64,000 nucleotides of DNA, from positions 73,525,719-73,589,718 of the forward strand of contig OY755046.1 in NCBI GenBank assembly GCA_963576565.1, written 5' to 3'. Positions 12,401 to 27,400 of the stretch are shown here, piece by piece. The DNA is from Aspidapion aeneum. Its lineage: Eukaryota; Arthropoda; Insecta; Coleoptera; Brentidae. The translations under genes were made by a program, and so were the position numbers. The first letter of the stretch is position 1, and each line of letters starts with the position of its first letter. The notes beneath the pieces were generated by a model. It saw only the letters and a list, made by a program, of their open reading frames with translations. It did no database searches and was not told the DNA's origin.

Positions 12401-15400
12401 TAAATTACCTCCACACAACATGGACTATTTCTTCAATTTAAAAAAGAGATTTTCAACTTACCACTTTCGTAGACCTCCTCTTCTTCCTGATTTTTATCTC
12501 TAATCGTTTTTTCGTGGGGTAATTCGCCTTTTTCAAACCGTTCTTTGATCGATTTTGTGTCGGCGACTTCGATTTCTTCTGACAAATTCTTTCTAACATT
12601 CGTTGAAGACTCACTTTGTATTACAGCTTGTTGGTAGGCTTCTTTCATTTTTTCTTGTTTACCCTAAAAAATAAAGCTAATTTTAGAAGTTTAGAACATT
12701 TTTCTACGTTGTCGCGATGCCTATTCTCCACCTCCTTCCATTCTGTCAGGTTTTTTTGATTCATTGATCTTTGGATTGACTGTTGCCATTCCAGTTTAGG
12801 ACGCCCTCTTTTTCTGCGCCCTATTGGTTGCAATTCTAGGACCTGCTTTGGTAATCTTTCGTCGTTCATCTGTTGTACATGGCCGTACCATATCAGTTGT
12901 CTTTTAGTGATATCGTCCGTTATGCTTCCCTCGATTCCCATTCTTTCTTTTACGGTCTCATTTCTTATATGATCTGTTCTAGATATTGTCATTGACCTTC
13001 TTATTGCATCCATTTCGACACTTTCCATTTTTGTTTTATATTTTTCTGTTACGCGACAAGTCTTTATTCCATACAACAGTGCGCTTTTCACCATTACTTT
13101 ACATGTTAAATTTTACTTTCTTTTTTATCTTTCTGCTACATATAACCTTTTTTGCTTTTACTATTCTTTTTCCAGTTCTTGACAGTCTGTTCCTGTCTTA
13201 TCAAATGTGACACCCAAGTCTACATACTCATTGCATTGAGATATTGTCTAGTTCGAACTCACTTAATTCGTTTACAATACATAAGTACTGTGTCTTGTCC
13301 ACATTCACTGTTAACCCTCACTTTTGGTATTCTTCCATTAACTTTCTCATCATATACTCCTTGTCTTCTTTATTATTAGCTACAATTATTTGGTCGTCAG
13401 TAATGTGTATATGGTAAATCGGTCGTTAAGTTGTATTTCCATACCGTGTACTTTACGTTTCCAATTTTTTAGAGCTACTGCGATATATATTTTAACATAG
13501 TTAGTTTATATAAGGTGTAAATTAAATGATACACAAAAAAATGTTTTTTGAAAAATTAACTATTCAAAAAAATTGAAATTGACAAAATGTTTTTTTTTCA
13601 AAAGGTTTTCTGTTAAAAAAATATTCCGAAAAAATTGCTTGTCAAAAATTTGATTTCTGGAAAAAAGTACGTTTTTTATACAGACTTACCATAAAAAGTC
13701 TATTTCTAATCGTCTGAATTTCTTGTTTTCGTTCTTCCCTCCTTTCTTCTCGTCCTTGGTCTCCTTGTTCCCACTTGTTTTTGACATCTGACATATTGGT
13801 AAAGTGGAAAGGTTTTTCTTTCTGAACCTACCACCAAAAAATACAATTCAAAAAACAAAAATAAACAAGACAAATATAATATGCAGGGTTTTCAACACTT
13901 TTAGACTTCATAATAGTTTATATTTTTAAAAAAACCATCAAAATTTTATTTTTCAAAAAAACGATTATCTTAAAAAAGGTGCATTGGTCCCGTAAATTTC
14001 AAAAAAGTGTTTTTCAAAAAAATTTAACAGAAAAAAAAATTATTCGAAATTTTGTTTTTTAAGAAACGATTATCTTTAAAAAAAACGTGAATTTGAAAAA
14101 CGGAACTTATCTTCAAAAAAAAACTTTCGCGACCTATGATTCCTATAACAGAAAAATGTGCCACTTACTCTTTTGGCTCTGACGAGGTCGGGGTCCTCGC
14201 CCTCAGGAATGTCCTCCTCTTCCTCTTCTTCGGAAGAGGACTCTTCCACTGGTATACCATCTAACTGTTCATTCGATACTCCAACGTCCATACCGTGTTT
14301 CTGAAATCTACAAAAAAATATTTATTTGTTTATATTTATATTTATTTTGTAATAGGACATAAGCGAAATGTCAAATATAAAGGTGAAAATCTCTTAACTA
14401 TTCTTCAAAGTAGAAAGAAACGAAAAAATCTCCCTTAATATGAACCAAGACCAACACAAAAATAGAGGCCACGACCCTGAAAAAATCAGCTGTTCTCCCG
14501 GGGCTGAATTTTACATTGGGTCTTATGGGAGGTCAGACGTTTTTTTATGATATTTTCAAAATGGCACTACAGATTTCCGCAAAATTTCAGTGAAATATTC
14601 TCAGACACCATCCCGATATTCCACCAAAGGTTTGTAAGGAAGCAACATGATTAAAAGGTTAAAATCTTCAAGATTTAGCATTCCTTATTTTGAATTCAAA
14701 TTACCTGCCATGTACCACATGCCAACTGTTATATTTGACATGTATTTGACTTTGTCATATGTGATTGTCACATTCGCTTCTGCTTTAAACTTAATTTTTG
14801 TGTGAGCTAATGAAGCGGCTATGAAAAATTAGGGCTTACTATACATTTTAAAAAAAAATTTCTGCCAGAATAAAGTAAAAACAATCTCAAAAACGGCTTT
14901 ATTTAACAAAAAATCAAATATCCATGAACCGTCATTCCAACTTCAAAATTTGAAAGACAATCAGCTGTGTCGTAACGTGACCATCAAAAAAAAATCAGCC
15001 CCGGATGTGACGTCAACAAAGTGGAGGATCGTGGCCCCTGAGTAGAAAGAAACGAAAAAATCTCCCTGTATATGAACAAGACGCTAGCCCTACCAAGTCC
15101 ACTTTCGATCCCTGACTTCGCATGCGCACATCTACCCATATTATTTACCTCATGTATTAGAATAGATGAATACAGGGTGATTTTCACTTGAATGATTCTA
15201 ACCACATGAAAATAGAAAGTTTCAAAAACCTAACCTAACGAAGCCTAATCAAATCTAACCGAACCGAACCAAAGCAAACTGAACCAATAATTTTTTTCAA
15301 AAAAAAAAACCTTTCCTGACTTCCTACCCGGGATCTTAGAGGATGTGAATCCGAACCTAACTTACCTAAATCCCCCTTATTATCTGGGACACCCTGTATA

Positions 15401-18400
15401 TGCTCTAACGTATTTGCACTAAGGTCACTCATCGTCAAGCAAGCTTTACGATGAGTGTCCTTAATTTGCACTCACCTAGCCAATTTGGACAGAATTGACG
15501 GACTTCTTTTGACATTGACAGGTGTACCACCCCTCTCCGTCTCTGTCATTTCCGATGTGGTCGTTTGATGATGTTCGAAAACTTGGAAACGTTGTTTGAC
15601 GTTTAGACTTTGCAGTTCTTCTAGGCCCAAATCTGGCTTATCAGAGGCTGGAGAGTTCAAAAATAGTTTTATAGATGTCAATTAAAGAGTAAATCAGCTG
15701 GCCATACACACACGTTCTTTATCATTTATCGTGTCATTTCAAAAAACATGTTGAAAATCATGTGTGCGTAGGTGAGCATTGCTCATCGTAGCCACGCAAT
15801 GATTGAACGGGAAAGGATTTCAGACGTGGTTTTTTTCTGGTGTGTAGCGTGGCATGTCGGATCTATACATAAGTACATTCTTGTCCACGCGCGATTCAAC
15901 ATAACGCGACATACCGAACTGAAATGAATCACATTTTTTGCTAACACGGTAAAAAATTTTGTCTACCATGAAAACACGTTATTTTCTTAAATAAATTGTT
16001 TTACCCTAAAACAATATTTCTTTTTAGTTCAATGTAGCGTTTAATCTTGAAATGAGACTTTATGTTTCTTCTTTAATTGTTTTGTTTCAGTATACTCCAT
16101 TTTGTAACAAAGCAAATTGTCTTCATATACATTGGCGTAGCTAGCCTTGCTTTTCAGGGAAGGGCCGTGGCCCCGGTCTATCTTGAACAAAAAGCAAACA
16201 TAGGTTTTAAAGAGTCGTGCAAAGTGTGCAATAAATAAAAAAAAATACGCGCAGTAAATGTTCTAATATTTTAATATAACAAATTTAATAATACATTTAC
16301 CAACTTATTTATATGTATACACAGGAAGTATGTAATTCAGCAATTCTACAAAGAAAGTTTTCTACGACGCTGACTGAAAGCGTCTACCACACTGTCGAAG
16401 TCGACCTCAACATCTTTTTCTATGAATAACAATGACAAACCTGAGTGTCTCTCTTGAGTCATAGTTGTTCTAAGCCAATTAAAAACTCTCCTCATGGCAG
16501 AGAAAGACCTCTCGCAAGTTGCACTTGAAATTGGAAGAATACTCGCAACTTTAAAAAGTTGGTAGAGGTTTGGATAGGTGTTTTCTGCTATATGTTCTTT
16601 GATAGAATCATGACCAACAGTTTGATTTAACCGAAAAATACAATTCTTTAAAACGGTCATTTCTGCTCTTAGAGCAGAAGTATTAATATTAAAAATTTTC
16701 CGGTATTGCTTAATATGAAAATGGTTATGAAATTGTCACCAAAATCGGAAAATTTCCATAAGACACTAAATGCTAACCTTAAAAAAAACTAAAAAGATTA
16801 ATATATTTATTTTAGAAAAACAGTTTAAAAAGGTCTTTTATAACCTTACGACATCTACAACCCGATTTCGGAAACAGAGGGGCAAAGTTCCCTGTCTTTA
16901 TTAAATGCGAAATTCAACTTACACTTCTATAATACTTTACAAGATGTCGCCAATATGTATAAAATATTCAATATGCATAATTATGTTTAAATTTAAAAAA
17001 TATTTTCGGGAAATTGTATAAGTGCAGAAAAGTTACCGATAATTTAAAGAGAAAAAGCCTAATTCCGCAAGACAAGGGCTTTTTCCTGAAATGTAAACAT
17101 TATCTGAATGATTTTAAATTTTAATGCACCTATTTTATTTGAATATTTCCCAAATAATAATAGAAAAGTATGTATTTTCAGCGTCATGTTCTTTTACTAG
17201 TAGTCGGTAGGGGAGGCCTAAAATATCTTAGGGGGGGCCTGAGGGACTTCAGGGGGGGCCAGGCCCTACCTGGCCCCCGCCCTAGCTACGCCAATGTTCA
17301 TATAACTAAGATTTTGCTTCCCGAGATAACGGTGCCTTAGATTAATGCAGTTCAAATTTATATTAAAACAATTTCTGTTTCACAATAAAATAAAGAAGCA
17401 AGACATTTTTTGTGCTAAATCAAGAAAATATTTTCTTGGCGAATAGGAGAGCACAAATTATTTTACTTCAAAGCAATTTGCTTTGATTTAAGACAATTTT
17501 TTTACCGTGTAGTGTATAAATCATAATGCTTTTTTTGGCATGCCATTCTTTCGCGCATATTAACTGTCACATCTACAAACGCCATGATTTTTCCAACCAA
17601 AGAACTCATGTGTATGTCCAGCTAATAACATGGATTATTTTGTAATACAAAAAAGAGTAAAAATTAACAGAAGCAAATTTATTATAAGTTAATTTGTTTT
17701 TAGTATTTTTATGCATAAAAACACTCAGGTAGTACAACACGGTTACACGGTTCTATATCTACTACGTGAACAAGTTCACATCTAGGGTATAAATTTCCAT
17801 AATAAGAGGATAAAAAACAGATAGAGTATTGCATTTATTAAAAAGAGACCGCGATATGCCCGAGTCCCGCAGAAAGCTTTGCAGTGTTGTCAAAGGTAAC
17901 CTTGATAAATTACAACAGGCGCACGCGGTCGCACTCGTCAAGGGGCGGACAATCTGAAACATTTTTTTAAGGCGAGAATTATTACTTGACTATTAAAAAG
18001 GGTAACATTTTATTTTTAAAATTTTATTAAATGTGAGTTATTTAGTTCCTAAAACACCTAGATCGGATAATAAAATAAATTGTCTGTCTCAATACACGAG
18101 AGACACAAGAACACCTCAAACGTTTTTAACCCAATATAACAAGTTTTATGTCGGCATTAAATTTTGGTTAAAAAAAAGGGTCAGTTAAAAGTATTATTTA
18201 ACCAAACAACAATCAACTTTGAATATGAACCAACTTTTCTTGTTGTATCGATTTTTATTTAAAAATGTTCCTTTTGTATTTAAAACATTTTTGCCTGTGG
18301 CGCATGTCGCCTGCGAGCATTTAAAGTAACATTATAGTGGGTTTACACATGCATGAATTTAGTGGCGCCAGTGTTCGCGCCAGTTCTATTTGCACGCCAG

Positions 18401-21400
18401 TAAAGGTTTACACTATTGTGCGAAAAGTAAAAAGACTGGCAAGCCAGTTTCATTTTTAAAGTGTACACGATACGCGATATGTCGGCTGAACTCTCGGAAG
18501 CCTGCAAAATAGGCGCTAAACTTTTATTGAAAAAAAAAATAAAAGAGATTCAGAAAAAGGAACAACGAAAAGGCCGTATCTGGGTTAAAGTATGGATTGC
18601 TTGTCGATCTACTTTGGGTGCTTCCGAAAAACTTTTAGGAGAACTTGCAGCAGAAGATCCTGCGAGCTATAAAAACCATATTTGAATGACAAAGCAACAT
18701 TTTGATATTCTTCTAGAGTGTGTGACGCCACGAATTATAAAAATGGATACCCACATGAGAGATGCTTAACCCCAAAATTGAAATGGGAAGTGACATTAAG
18801 ATATCTTGCAACAGGAGATTCTTTTGCATCATTGCAATTTCTTTATTGTGTACCAAAATGTACAATTCCAAAATTTATCCCTGAAGTTAGCCAGGCCAAA
18901 CATTCATAGCCTTCAAGAAACTGTATGGTCAGTTCTGCTGACCAGTTTTTTTTAGCCATAATAAGCTATAAAAACAACAATAAGCAAAATTTTGATGCTC
19001 AAACACAATGAAAATTAAAAATAATGTAAAATAATGAACTTAAAACTGGCGAGCCGACGTGCAAGCACTTGTTTACACATGAAAATTTTCTTTTTCTCCG
19101 CGCATGCGTCACCACTGGCGCCAGCAAATTCAGTCAGCTGCAGACTTTTTTGATACATGCATGCAAAAAAATAACTTGTGTGCAAGTCGGTGTTTACACT
19201 TGCAAATTTAACTTACTGGCGCGCCAGTTTTTATTGGCGCCAGCAAATCCATGCATGTGTAAACTCTCCTTTACTTCAATATTTTCTGGAAATTTTTGTT
19301 TTTAGTTTAAAAGTTGTCTTGAAAAAGTACTAAATGAGCCCCGCAGGTTTCGACCACCCTCCCGCGTCCTGTAAACACGCTGAGTTCACTGTGGTTTACC
19401 ATAACCTTTGTTAAGCCCAACAAACAATTAAAGTTGTAACGACGAAACCCCAACTAGAAAGAATTTCTTAAAAGTAACTGCAACGTACTCCCGCTACGTC
19501 TCAGTATACCATACAGCGACGTTATAATTCCCTAAGTGGGGAACCAATTTCTGGTTATAACTACTTGGCCAAGTGTTTAAAGTCACTGTAGTAACAACTA
19601 CACTACTACGTCGTAGCCAGGTATCTACTACGTCGTAGAGGCTGTTTTTTTTCCGTAATGGCATAAAAGTTGCGATGTAGTTGCAAATAATATAATCGTT
19701 TCTTTTTGGTAGAATTGTTACACAATATGGTGGACACAACAGTAAACAGACTCGCTTAGTTTTTTTGTTTGGTTATGGTTATAATATGAACTATGTTATC
19801 CAAAAGTGTGCGAATTTACGAGCAGAGGATCAAAATTCGAGTGCGACGCAAAGTTTTTTGTATAACATGCATTATATATATTGCAAAAAACCGGTGCGCC
19901 CGTAAAATTGAGCCGTTTTCTGGTAGCTGATGGAATTTTTGTGTTGTGATTTTGGAGGTTATGTTTTCATAATCGACAGTTAACTCCAACAAATGGTGCT
20001 TAAGAAGAGCATTTTTGGTAAGCTTCAACTAATTTGTTTATAAAATAGTATGGCTCTTTAATATGAGCTCATAAAACGACAACAAAAATATTAAATTTTC
20101 TTTCTTACATAAAAACATGGCGTCCCAAACTATATTCCCTGATAGTCGAAAAGGTTACTTGAAAGTAGTTGCGGCTTTAAAGTTGATCCAAAAAGTTATT
20201 TTGTCTACATTGTTACATCAGATGTTACTATGATGACACAAACTTTTGTGGTAAAAATTAAAGTTATAATGTAGTTGTCGGATACACTTGTTTGGGACCC
20301 CAATGAAGCTTAACTTTCTAGTGGTAATTAAGTAGGATATAAAAGTCAGGGCGACTACGAAATAACGACTAAAAAGAAAGTAAAACTTTAGCAACGTCCT
20401 ATTGTGGTAGAGAAGACTATCAGAATCGACTATCAAGAAACAATCCTATGAAGTAGTTTAGAGGGTCGTTTTTACGAAACATCTACTATTTCCTGATACT
20501 AAATAGTAGTTAGAACTAAAAAGTAACAAATTTTGGTTGAGATCACCACATTTCTACTATAAGAAAGTAGCAAAGCCTTTAGAACATGTAGCCGCTACTA
20601 TAAATGTTAGTTGGGAGGTTAGACTAAAAATGCATTTAAAAAAAACCTAAAATTAAATAATAGTTAGCTTACCAATAGATTGGTAAACTGTGGTGTAAAA
20701 AATTGACTTTAGTGAATGTGAAACGAAAATCAATAACAAGAATAACACTTTAAAATTCTGTTTGTTTATAAAAGTAACTGAATTATTTACATTTAGGAAC
20801 AAGCAGAATTTTAAGGTATTATTCTGGTTGTTTATCACCCCGTTTCATGAATGCACTTACATAAAATTGAAAAGTTGACCTTTCGCGAACCAAGTAGCGG
20901 ATTTATACTGATATTTTCGCCAAACTGGCAACGTTGGTCTGTTCTCCCATGCAATCCTTATGACCCATACAAAAATCCTACCCCTAGATAGAGGACTGGC
21001 CACGCGGTATAGCTTATTCATATGCTCTGTGTAATAGATTATATTTTGGTTTGGTCAGATATTAAGTAAGGTTAGGTTGGTTAAAATTGGTGGAAATTTG
21101 GTCAGAAAGCACAAAAAACATTTTGGTTTGTTTTTATACCTCTCACAACGTCGTCAGGAAGCTCTACAGGTTGATTTTCATAAACTATCAACTCTCTCTG
21201 TTTTCTCGGTCTTTCTATAATAAGTTTAAACATTTTTGAACATTTTTGTAAACAAAAACTAGTAGATAGATATTAATATGCAAAAAAAAATCTATGTCTT
21301 TTTTATTGTTTCAAGTTTTATTTAGGACATGTTTTGAGTCTAAAGAGACTCATCATCAGCTTTACAAACATTCAAAAGACACTTTCACACCCCAGCAACC

Positions 21401-24400
21401 CTTACATAAGGGTTCAAAACATCCAAATTAGGAAGGAAGTAAAAATAAAGATCGAAAAAAAATTGTGGTCGGTCCGGAATCGAACCCTGAACCTCTTTTG
21501 ATTTAAGATGCCAAAAATGATAGTAAGAACACGGGTCACCCAACAAACTACGAAGATCCAGGGACACATATCTCTGGAAGATGTTTAAAATGAAAAAATC
21601 AAGTAGACAGTAGATAGGTATTAATGTCTTCTCTACTAAATTGTTTATTGTTTCAAGTTTTATTTAGAACATGTTTCGAGTCCAAAGAGACTCTTCATCA
21701 GCTTTTATAACATTCAAAAGACACTTTCACACCCCAACAAGCTAATGTGAGGGTTCAAAACTTCCAAATTAGGAAGAAAGTGAAATAAAAGATCGAAAAA
21801 AAAAATGTTTTCGGTCCGGAATCGAACCCTGAACCTCTTTTGATTTAAGATGCCAAAAATGATAATAAGAACACGGGTCACCCAACAAACTACGAAGATC
21901 CAGGGACAGATATCTCTGGAAGATCTTTAAAATGAAAAAATCAAGTAGACAGTAGATAGATATTAATGTCTTCTCTACTAAATTGTTTATTGTTTCAAGT
22001 TTTATTTAGAACATGTTTCGAGTCCAAAGAGACTCTTCATCAGCTTTTATAACATTCAAAAGACACTTTCACACCCCAGCAAGCTAATGTGAGGGTTCAA
22101 AACTTCCAAATTAGGAAGAAAGTGAAATTAAAGATCGAAAAAAAAAATGTTTTCGGTCCGGAATCGAACCCTGAACCTCTTTTGATTTAAGATACCAAAA
22201 ATGATAGTAAGAACACGGATCACCCAACAAATTACGAAGATCCAGAGACAGATATCTCTGGAAGATCTTTAAAATGAAAAAATCAAGTAGACAGTAGATA
22301 GGTATTAATGTCTTCTCTACTAAATTGTTTATTGTTTCAAGTTTTATTTAGAACATGTTTCGAGTCCAAAGAGACTCTTCAAAAGCTTTTATAACATTCA
22401 AAAGACACATTCACACCCCAGCAAGCTAATGTGAGGGTTCAAAACTTCCAAATTAGGAAGAAAGTGAAATTAAAGATCGAAAAAAAAAATGTTTTCGGTC
22501 CGGAATCGAACCCTGAACCTCTTTTGATTTAAGATGCCAAAAATGATAGTAAAAACACGGATCACCCAACAAACTACGAAGATCCAGGGACAGATATCTC
22601 TGGAAGATCTTTAAAATGAAAAAATCAAGTAGACAGTAGGTAGGTATTAATGTCTTCTCTACTAAATTGTTTATTATTTCAAGTTTTATTTAGAACATGT
22701 TTCGAGTCTAAAGAGACTCTTCATCAGCTTTTAAAACATTCAAAAGACACATTCACACCCCAACAAGCTAATGTGAGGGTTCAAAACTTCCAAATTAGGA
22801 AGAAAGTGAAATAAAAGATCGAAAAAAAAAATGTTTTCGGTCCGGAATCGAACCCTGAACCTCTTTTGATTTAAGATGCCAAAAATGATAATAAGAACAC
22901 GGGTCACCCAACAAACTACGAAGATCCAGGGACAGATATCTCTGGAAGATCTTTAAAATGAAAAAATCAAGTAGACAGTAGATAGATATTAATGTCTTCT
23001 CTACTAAATTGTTTATTGTTTCAAGTTTTATTTAGAACATGTTTCGAGTCCAAAGAGACTCTTCATCAGCTTTTATAACATTCAAAAGACACTTTCACAC
23101 CCCAGCAAGCTAATGTGAGGGTTCAAAACTTCCAAATTAGGAAGAAAGTGAAATAAAAGATCGAAAAAAAAAATGTTTTCGGTCCGGAATCGAACCCTGA
23201 ACCTCTTTTGATTTAAGATACCAAAAATGATAGTAAGAACACGGATCACCCAACAAATTACGAAGATCCAGAGACAGATATCTCTGGAAGATCTTTAAAA
23301 TGAAAAAATCAAGTAGACAGTAGATAGGTATTAATGTCTTCTCTACTAAATTGTTTATTGTTTCAAGTTTTATTTAGAACATGTTTCGAGTCCAAAGAGA
23401 CTCTTCAAAAGCTTTTATAACATTCAAAAGACACATTCACACCCCAGCAAGCTAATGTGAGGGTTCAAAACTTCCAAATTAGGAAGAAAGTGAAATTAAA
23501 GATCGAAAAAAAAAATGTTTTCGGTCCGGAATCGAACCCTGAACCTCTTTTGATTTAAGATACCAAAAATGATAGTAAGAACACGGATCACCCAACAAAT
23601 TACGAAGATCCAGAGACAGATATCTCTGGAAGATCTTTAAAATGAAAAAATCAAGTAGACAGTAGATAGGTATTAATGTCTTCTCTACTAAATTGTTTAT
23701 TGTTTCAAGTTTTATTTAGAACATGTTTCGAGTCCAAAGAGACTCTTCAAAAGCTTTTATAACATTCAAAAGACACATTCACACCCCAGCAAGCTAATGT
23801 GAGGGTTCAAAACTTCCAAATTAGGAAGAAAGTGAAATTAAAGATCGAAAAAAAAAATGTTTTCGGTCCGGAATCGAACCCTGAACCTCTTTTGATTTAA
23901 GATGCCAAAAATGATAGTAAAAACACGGATCACCCAACAAACTACGAAGATCCAGGGACAGATATCTCTGGAAGATCTTTAAAATGAAAAAATCAAGTAG
24001 ACAGTAGGTAGGTATTAATGTCTTCTCTACTAAATTGTTTATTATTTCAAGTTTTATTTAGAACATGTTTCGAGTCTAAAGAGACTCTTCATCAGCTTTT
24101 AAAACATTCAAAAGACACATTCACACCCCAACAAGCTAATGTGAGGGTTCAAAACTTCCAAATTAGGAAGAAAGTGAAATAAAAGATCGAAAAAAAAAAT
24201 GTTTTCGGTCCGGAATCGAACCCTGAACCTCTTTTGATTTAAGATGCCAAAAATGATAATAAGAACACGGGTCACCCAACAAACTACGAAGATCCAGGGA
24301 CAGATATCTCTGGAAGATCTTTAAAATGAAAAAATCAAGTAGACAGTAGATAGATATTAATGTCTTCTCTACTAAATTGTTTATTGTTTCAAGTTTTATT

Positions 24401-27400
24401 TAGAACATGTTTCGAGTCCAAAGAGACTCTTCATCAGCTTTTATAACATTCAAAAGACACTTTCACACCCCAGCAAGCTAATGTGAGGGTTCAAAACTTC
24501 CAAATTAGGAAGAAAGTGAAATAAAAGATCGAAAAAAAAAATGTTTTCGGTCCGGAATCGAACCCTGAACCTCTTTTGATTTAAGATACCAAAAATGATA
24601 GTAAGAACACGGATCACCCAACAAATTACGAAGATCCAGAGACAGATATCTCTGGAAGATCTTTAAAATGAAAAAATCAAGTAGACAGTAGATAGGTATT
24701 AATGTCTTCTCTACTAAATTGTTTATTGTTTCAAGTTTTATTTAGAACATGTTTCGAGTCCAAAGAGACTCTTCAAAAGCTTTTATAACATTCAAAAGAC
24801 ACATTCACACCCCAGCAAGCTAATGTGAGGGTTCAAAACTTCCAAATTAGGAAGAAAGTGAAATTAAAGATCGAAAAAAAAAATGTTTTCGGTCCGGAAT
24901 CGAACCCTGAACCTCTTTTGATTTAAGATGCCAAAAATGATAATAAGAACACGGGTCACCCAACAAACTACGAAGATCCAGGGACAGATATCTCTGGAAG
25001 ATCTTTAAAATGAAAAAATCAAGTAGACAGTAGATAGATATTAATGTCTTCTCTACTAAATTGTTTATTGTTTCAAGTTTTATTTAGAACATGTTTCGAG
25101 TCCAAAGAGACTCTTCATCAGCTTTTATAACATTCAAAAGACACTTTCACACCCCAGCAAGCTAATGTGAGGGTTCAAAACTTCCAAATTAGGAAGAAAG
25201 TGAAATTAAAGATCGAAAAAAAAAATGTTTTCGGTCCGGAATCGAACCCTGAACCTCTTTTGATTTAAGATACCAAAAATGATAGTAAGAACACGGATCA
25301 CCCAACAAATTACGAAGATCCAGAGACAGATATCTCTGGAAGATCTTTAAAATGAAAAAATCAAGTAGACAGTAGGTAGGTATTAATGTCTTCTCTACTA
25401 AATTGTTTATTATTTCAAGTTTTATTTAGAACATGTTTCGAGTCTAAAGAGACTCTTCATCAGCTTTTAAAACATTCAAAAGACACATTCACACCCCAAC
25501 AAGCTAATGTGAGGGTTCAAAACTTCCAAATTAGGAAGAAAGTGAAATTAAAGATCGAAAAAAAAAATGTTTTCGGTCCGGAATCGAACCCTGAACCTCT
25601 TTTGATTTAAGATGCCAAAAATGATAGTAAGAACACGGGTCACCCAACAAACTACGAAGATCCAGGGACAGATATCTCTGGAAGATCTTTAAAAAGAAAA
25701 AATCAAGTAGACAGTAGATAGGTATTAATGTCTTCTCTACTAAATTGTTTATTGTTTCAAGTTTTATTTAGAACATGTTTCGAGTCTAAAGAGACTCTTC
25801 AAAAGCTTTTAAAACATTCAAAAGACACTTTCACACCCCAGCAAGCTAATGTGAGGGTTCAAAACTCCCAAATTAGGAAGAAAGTGAAATTAACGATCGA
25901 AAAAAAAATTGTGGTCGGTCCGGAATCGAACCCTGAACCTCTTTTGATTTAAGACGCCAAAAATGATGGTAAGAACACGGGTCATCCAACAAACTACGAA
26001 GATCCAGAGACAGATATCTCTGGAAGATCTTTAAAATGAAAAAATCAAGTAGACAGTAGATAGGTATTAATGTCTTCTCTACTAAATTGTTTATTGTTTC
26101 AAGTTTTATTTAGAACATGTTTCGAGTCCAAAGAGACTTTTCATCAGCTTTTATAACATTCAAAAGACACTTTCACATCCCAACAAGCTAATGTGAGGGT
26201 TCAAAACTCCCAAATTAGAAAGAAAGTGAAATTAAAGATCGAAAAAAAAAATGTTTTCGGTCCGGAATCGAACCCTGAACCTCTTTTGATTTAAGATGCC
26301 AAAAATGATAGTAAGAACACGGGTCACCCAACAAACTACGAAGATCCAGGGACAGATATCTCTGGAAGATCTTTAAAATGAAAAAATCAAGTAGACAGTA
26401 GATAGGTATTAATGTCTTCTCTACTAAATTGTTTATTGTTTCAAGTTTTATTTAGAACATGTTTCGAGTCCAAAGAGACTTTTCATCAGCTTTTATAACA
26501 TTCAAAAGACACATTCACACCCCAGCAAGCTAATGTGAGGGTTCAAAACTTCCAAATTAGGAAGAAAGTGAAATTAAAGATCGAAAAAAAAAATGTTTTC
26601 GGTCCGGAATCGAACCCTGAACCTCTTTTGATTTAAGATACCAAAAATGATAGTAAGAACACGGATCACCCAACAAATTACGAAGATCCAGAGACAGATA
26701 TCTCTGGAAGATCTTTAAAATGAAAAAATCAAGTAGACAGTAGATAGGTATTAATGTCTTCTCTACTAAATTGTTTATTGTTTCAAGTTTTATTTAGAAC
26801 ATGTTTCGAGTCCAAAGAGACTCTTCATCAGCTTTTATAACATTCAAAAGACACTTTCACACCCCAACAAGCTAATGTGAGGGTTCAAAACTTCCAAATT
26901 AGGAAGAAAATGAAATTAAAGATCGAAAAAAAAATTGTGGTCGGTCCGGAATCGAACCCTGAACCTCTTTTGATTTAAGATGCCAAAAATGATAGTAAAA
27001 ACACGGATCACCCAACAAACTACGAAGATCCAGGGACAGATATCTCTGGAAGATCTTTAAAATGAAAAAATCAAGTAGACAGTAGATAGGTATTAATGTC
27101 TTCTCTACTAAATTGTTTATTGTTTCAAGTTTTATTTAGAACATGTTTCAAGTCCAAAGAGACTCTTCATCAGCTTTTAAAACATTCAAAAGACACATTC
27201 ACACCCCAACAAGCTAATGTGAGGGTTCAAAACTTCCAAATTAGAAAGAAAATGAAATTAAAGATCGAAAAAAAAATTGTGGTCGGTCCGGAATCGAACC
27301 CTGAACCTCTTTTGATTTAAGATGCCAAAAATGATAGTAAGAACACGGATCACCCAACAAACTACGAAGATCCAGGGACAGATATCTCTGGAAGATCTTT

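Noticed and set aside
12645..13094. 149-codon frame as a host gene
   Set aside because: It matches the 3' part of family B reverse transcriptase; the last codons are intron upstream of exon 15.
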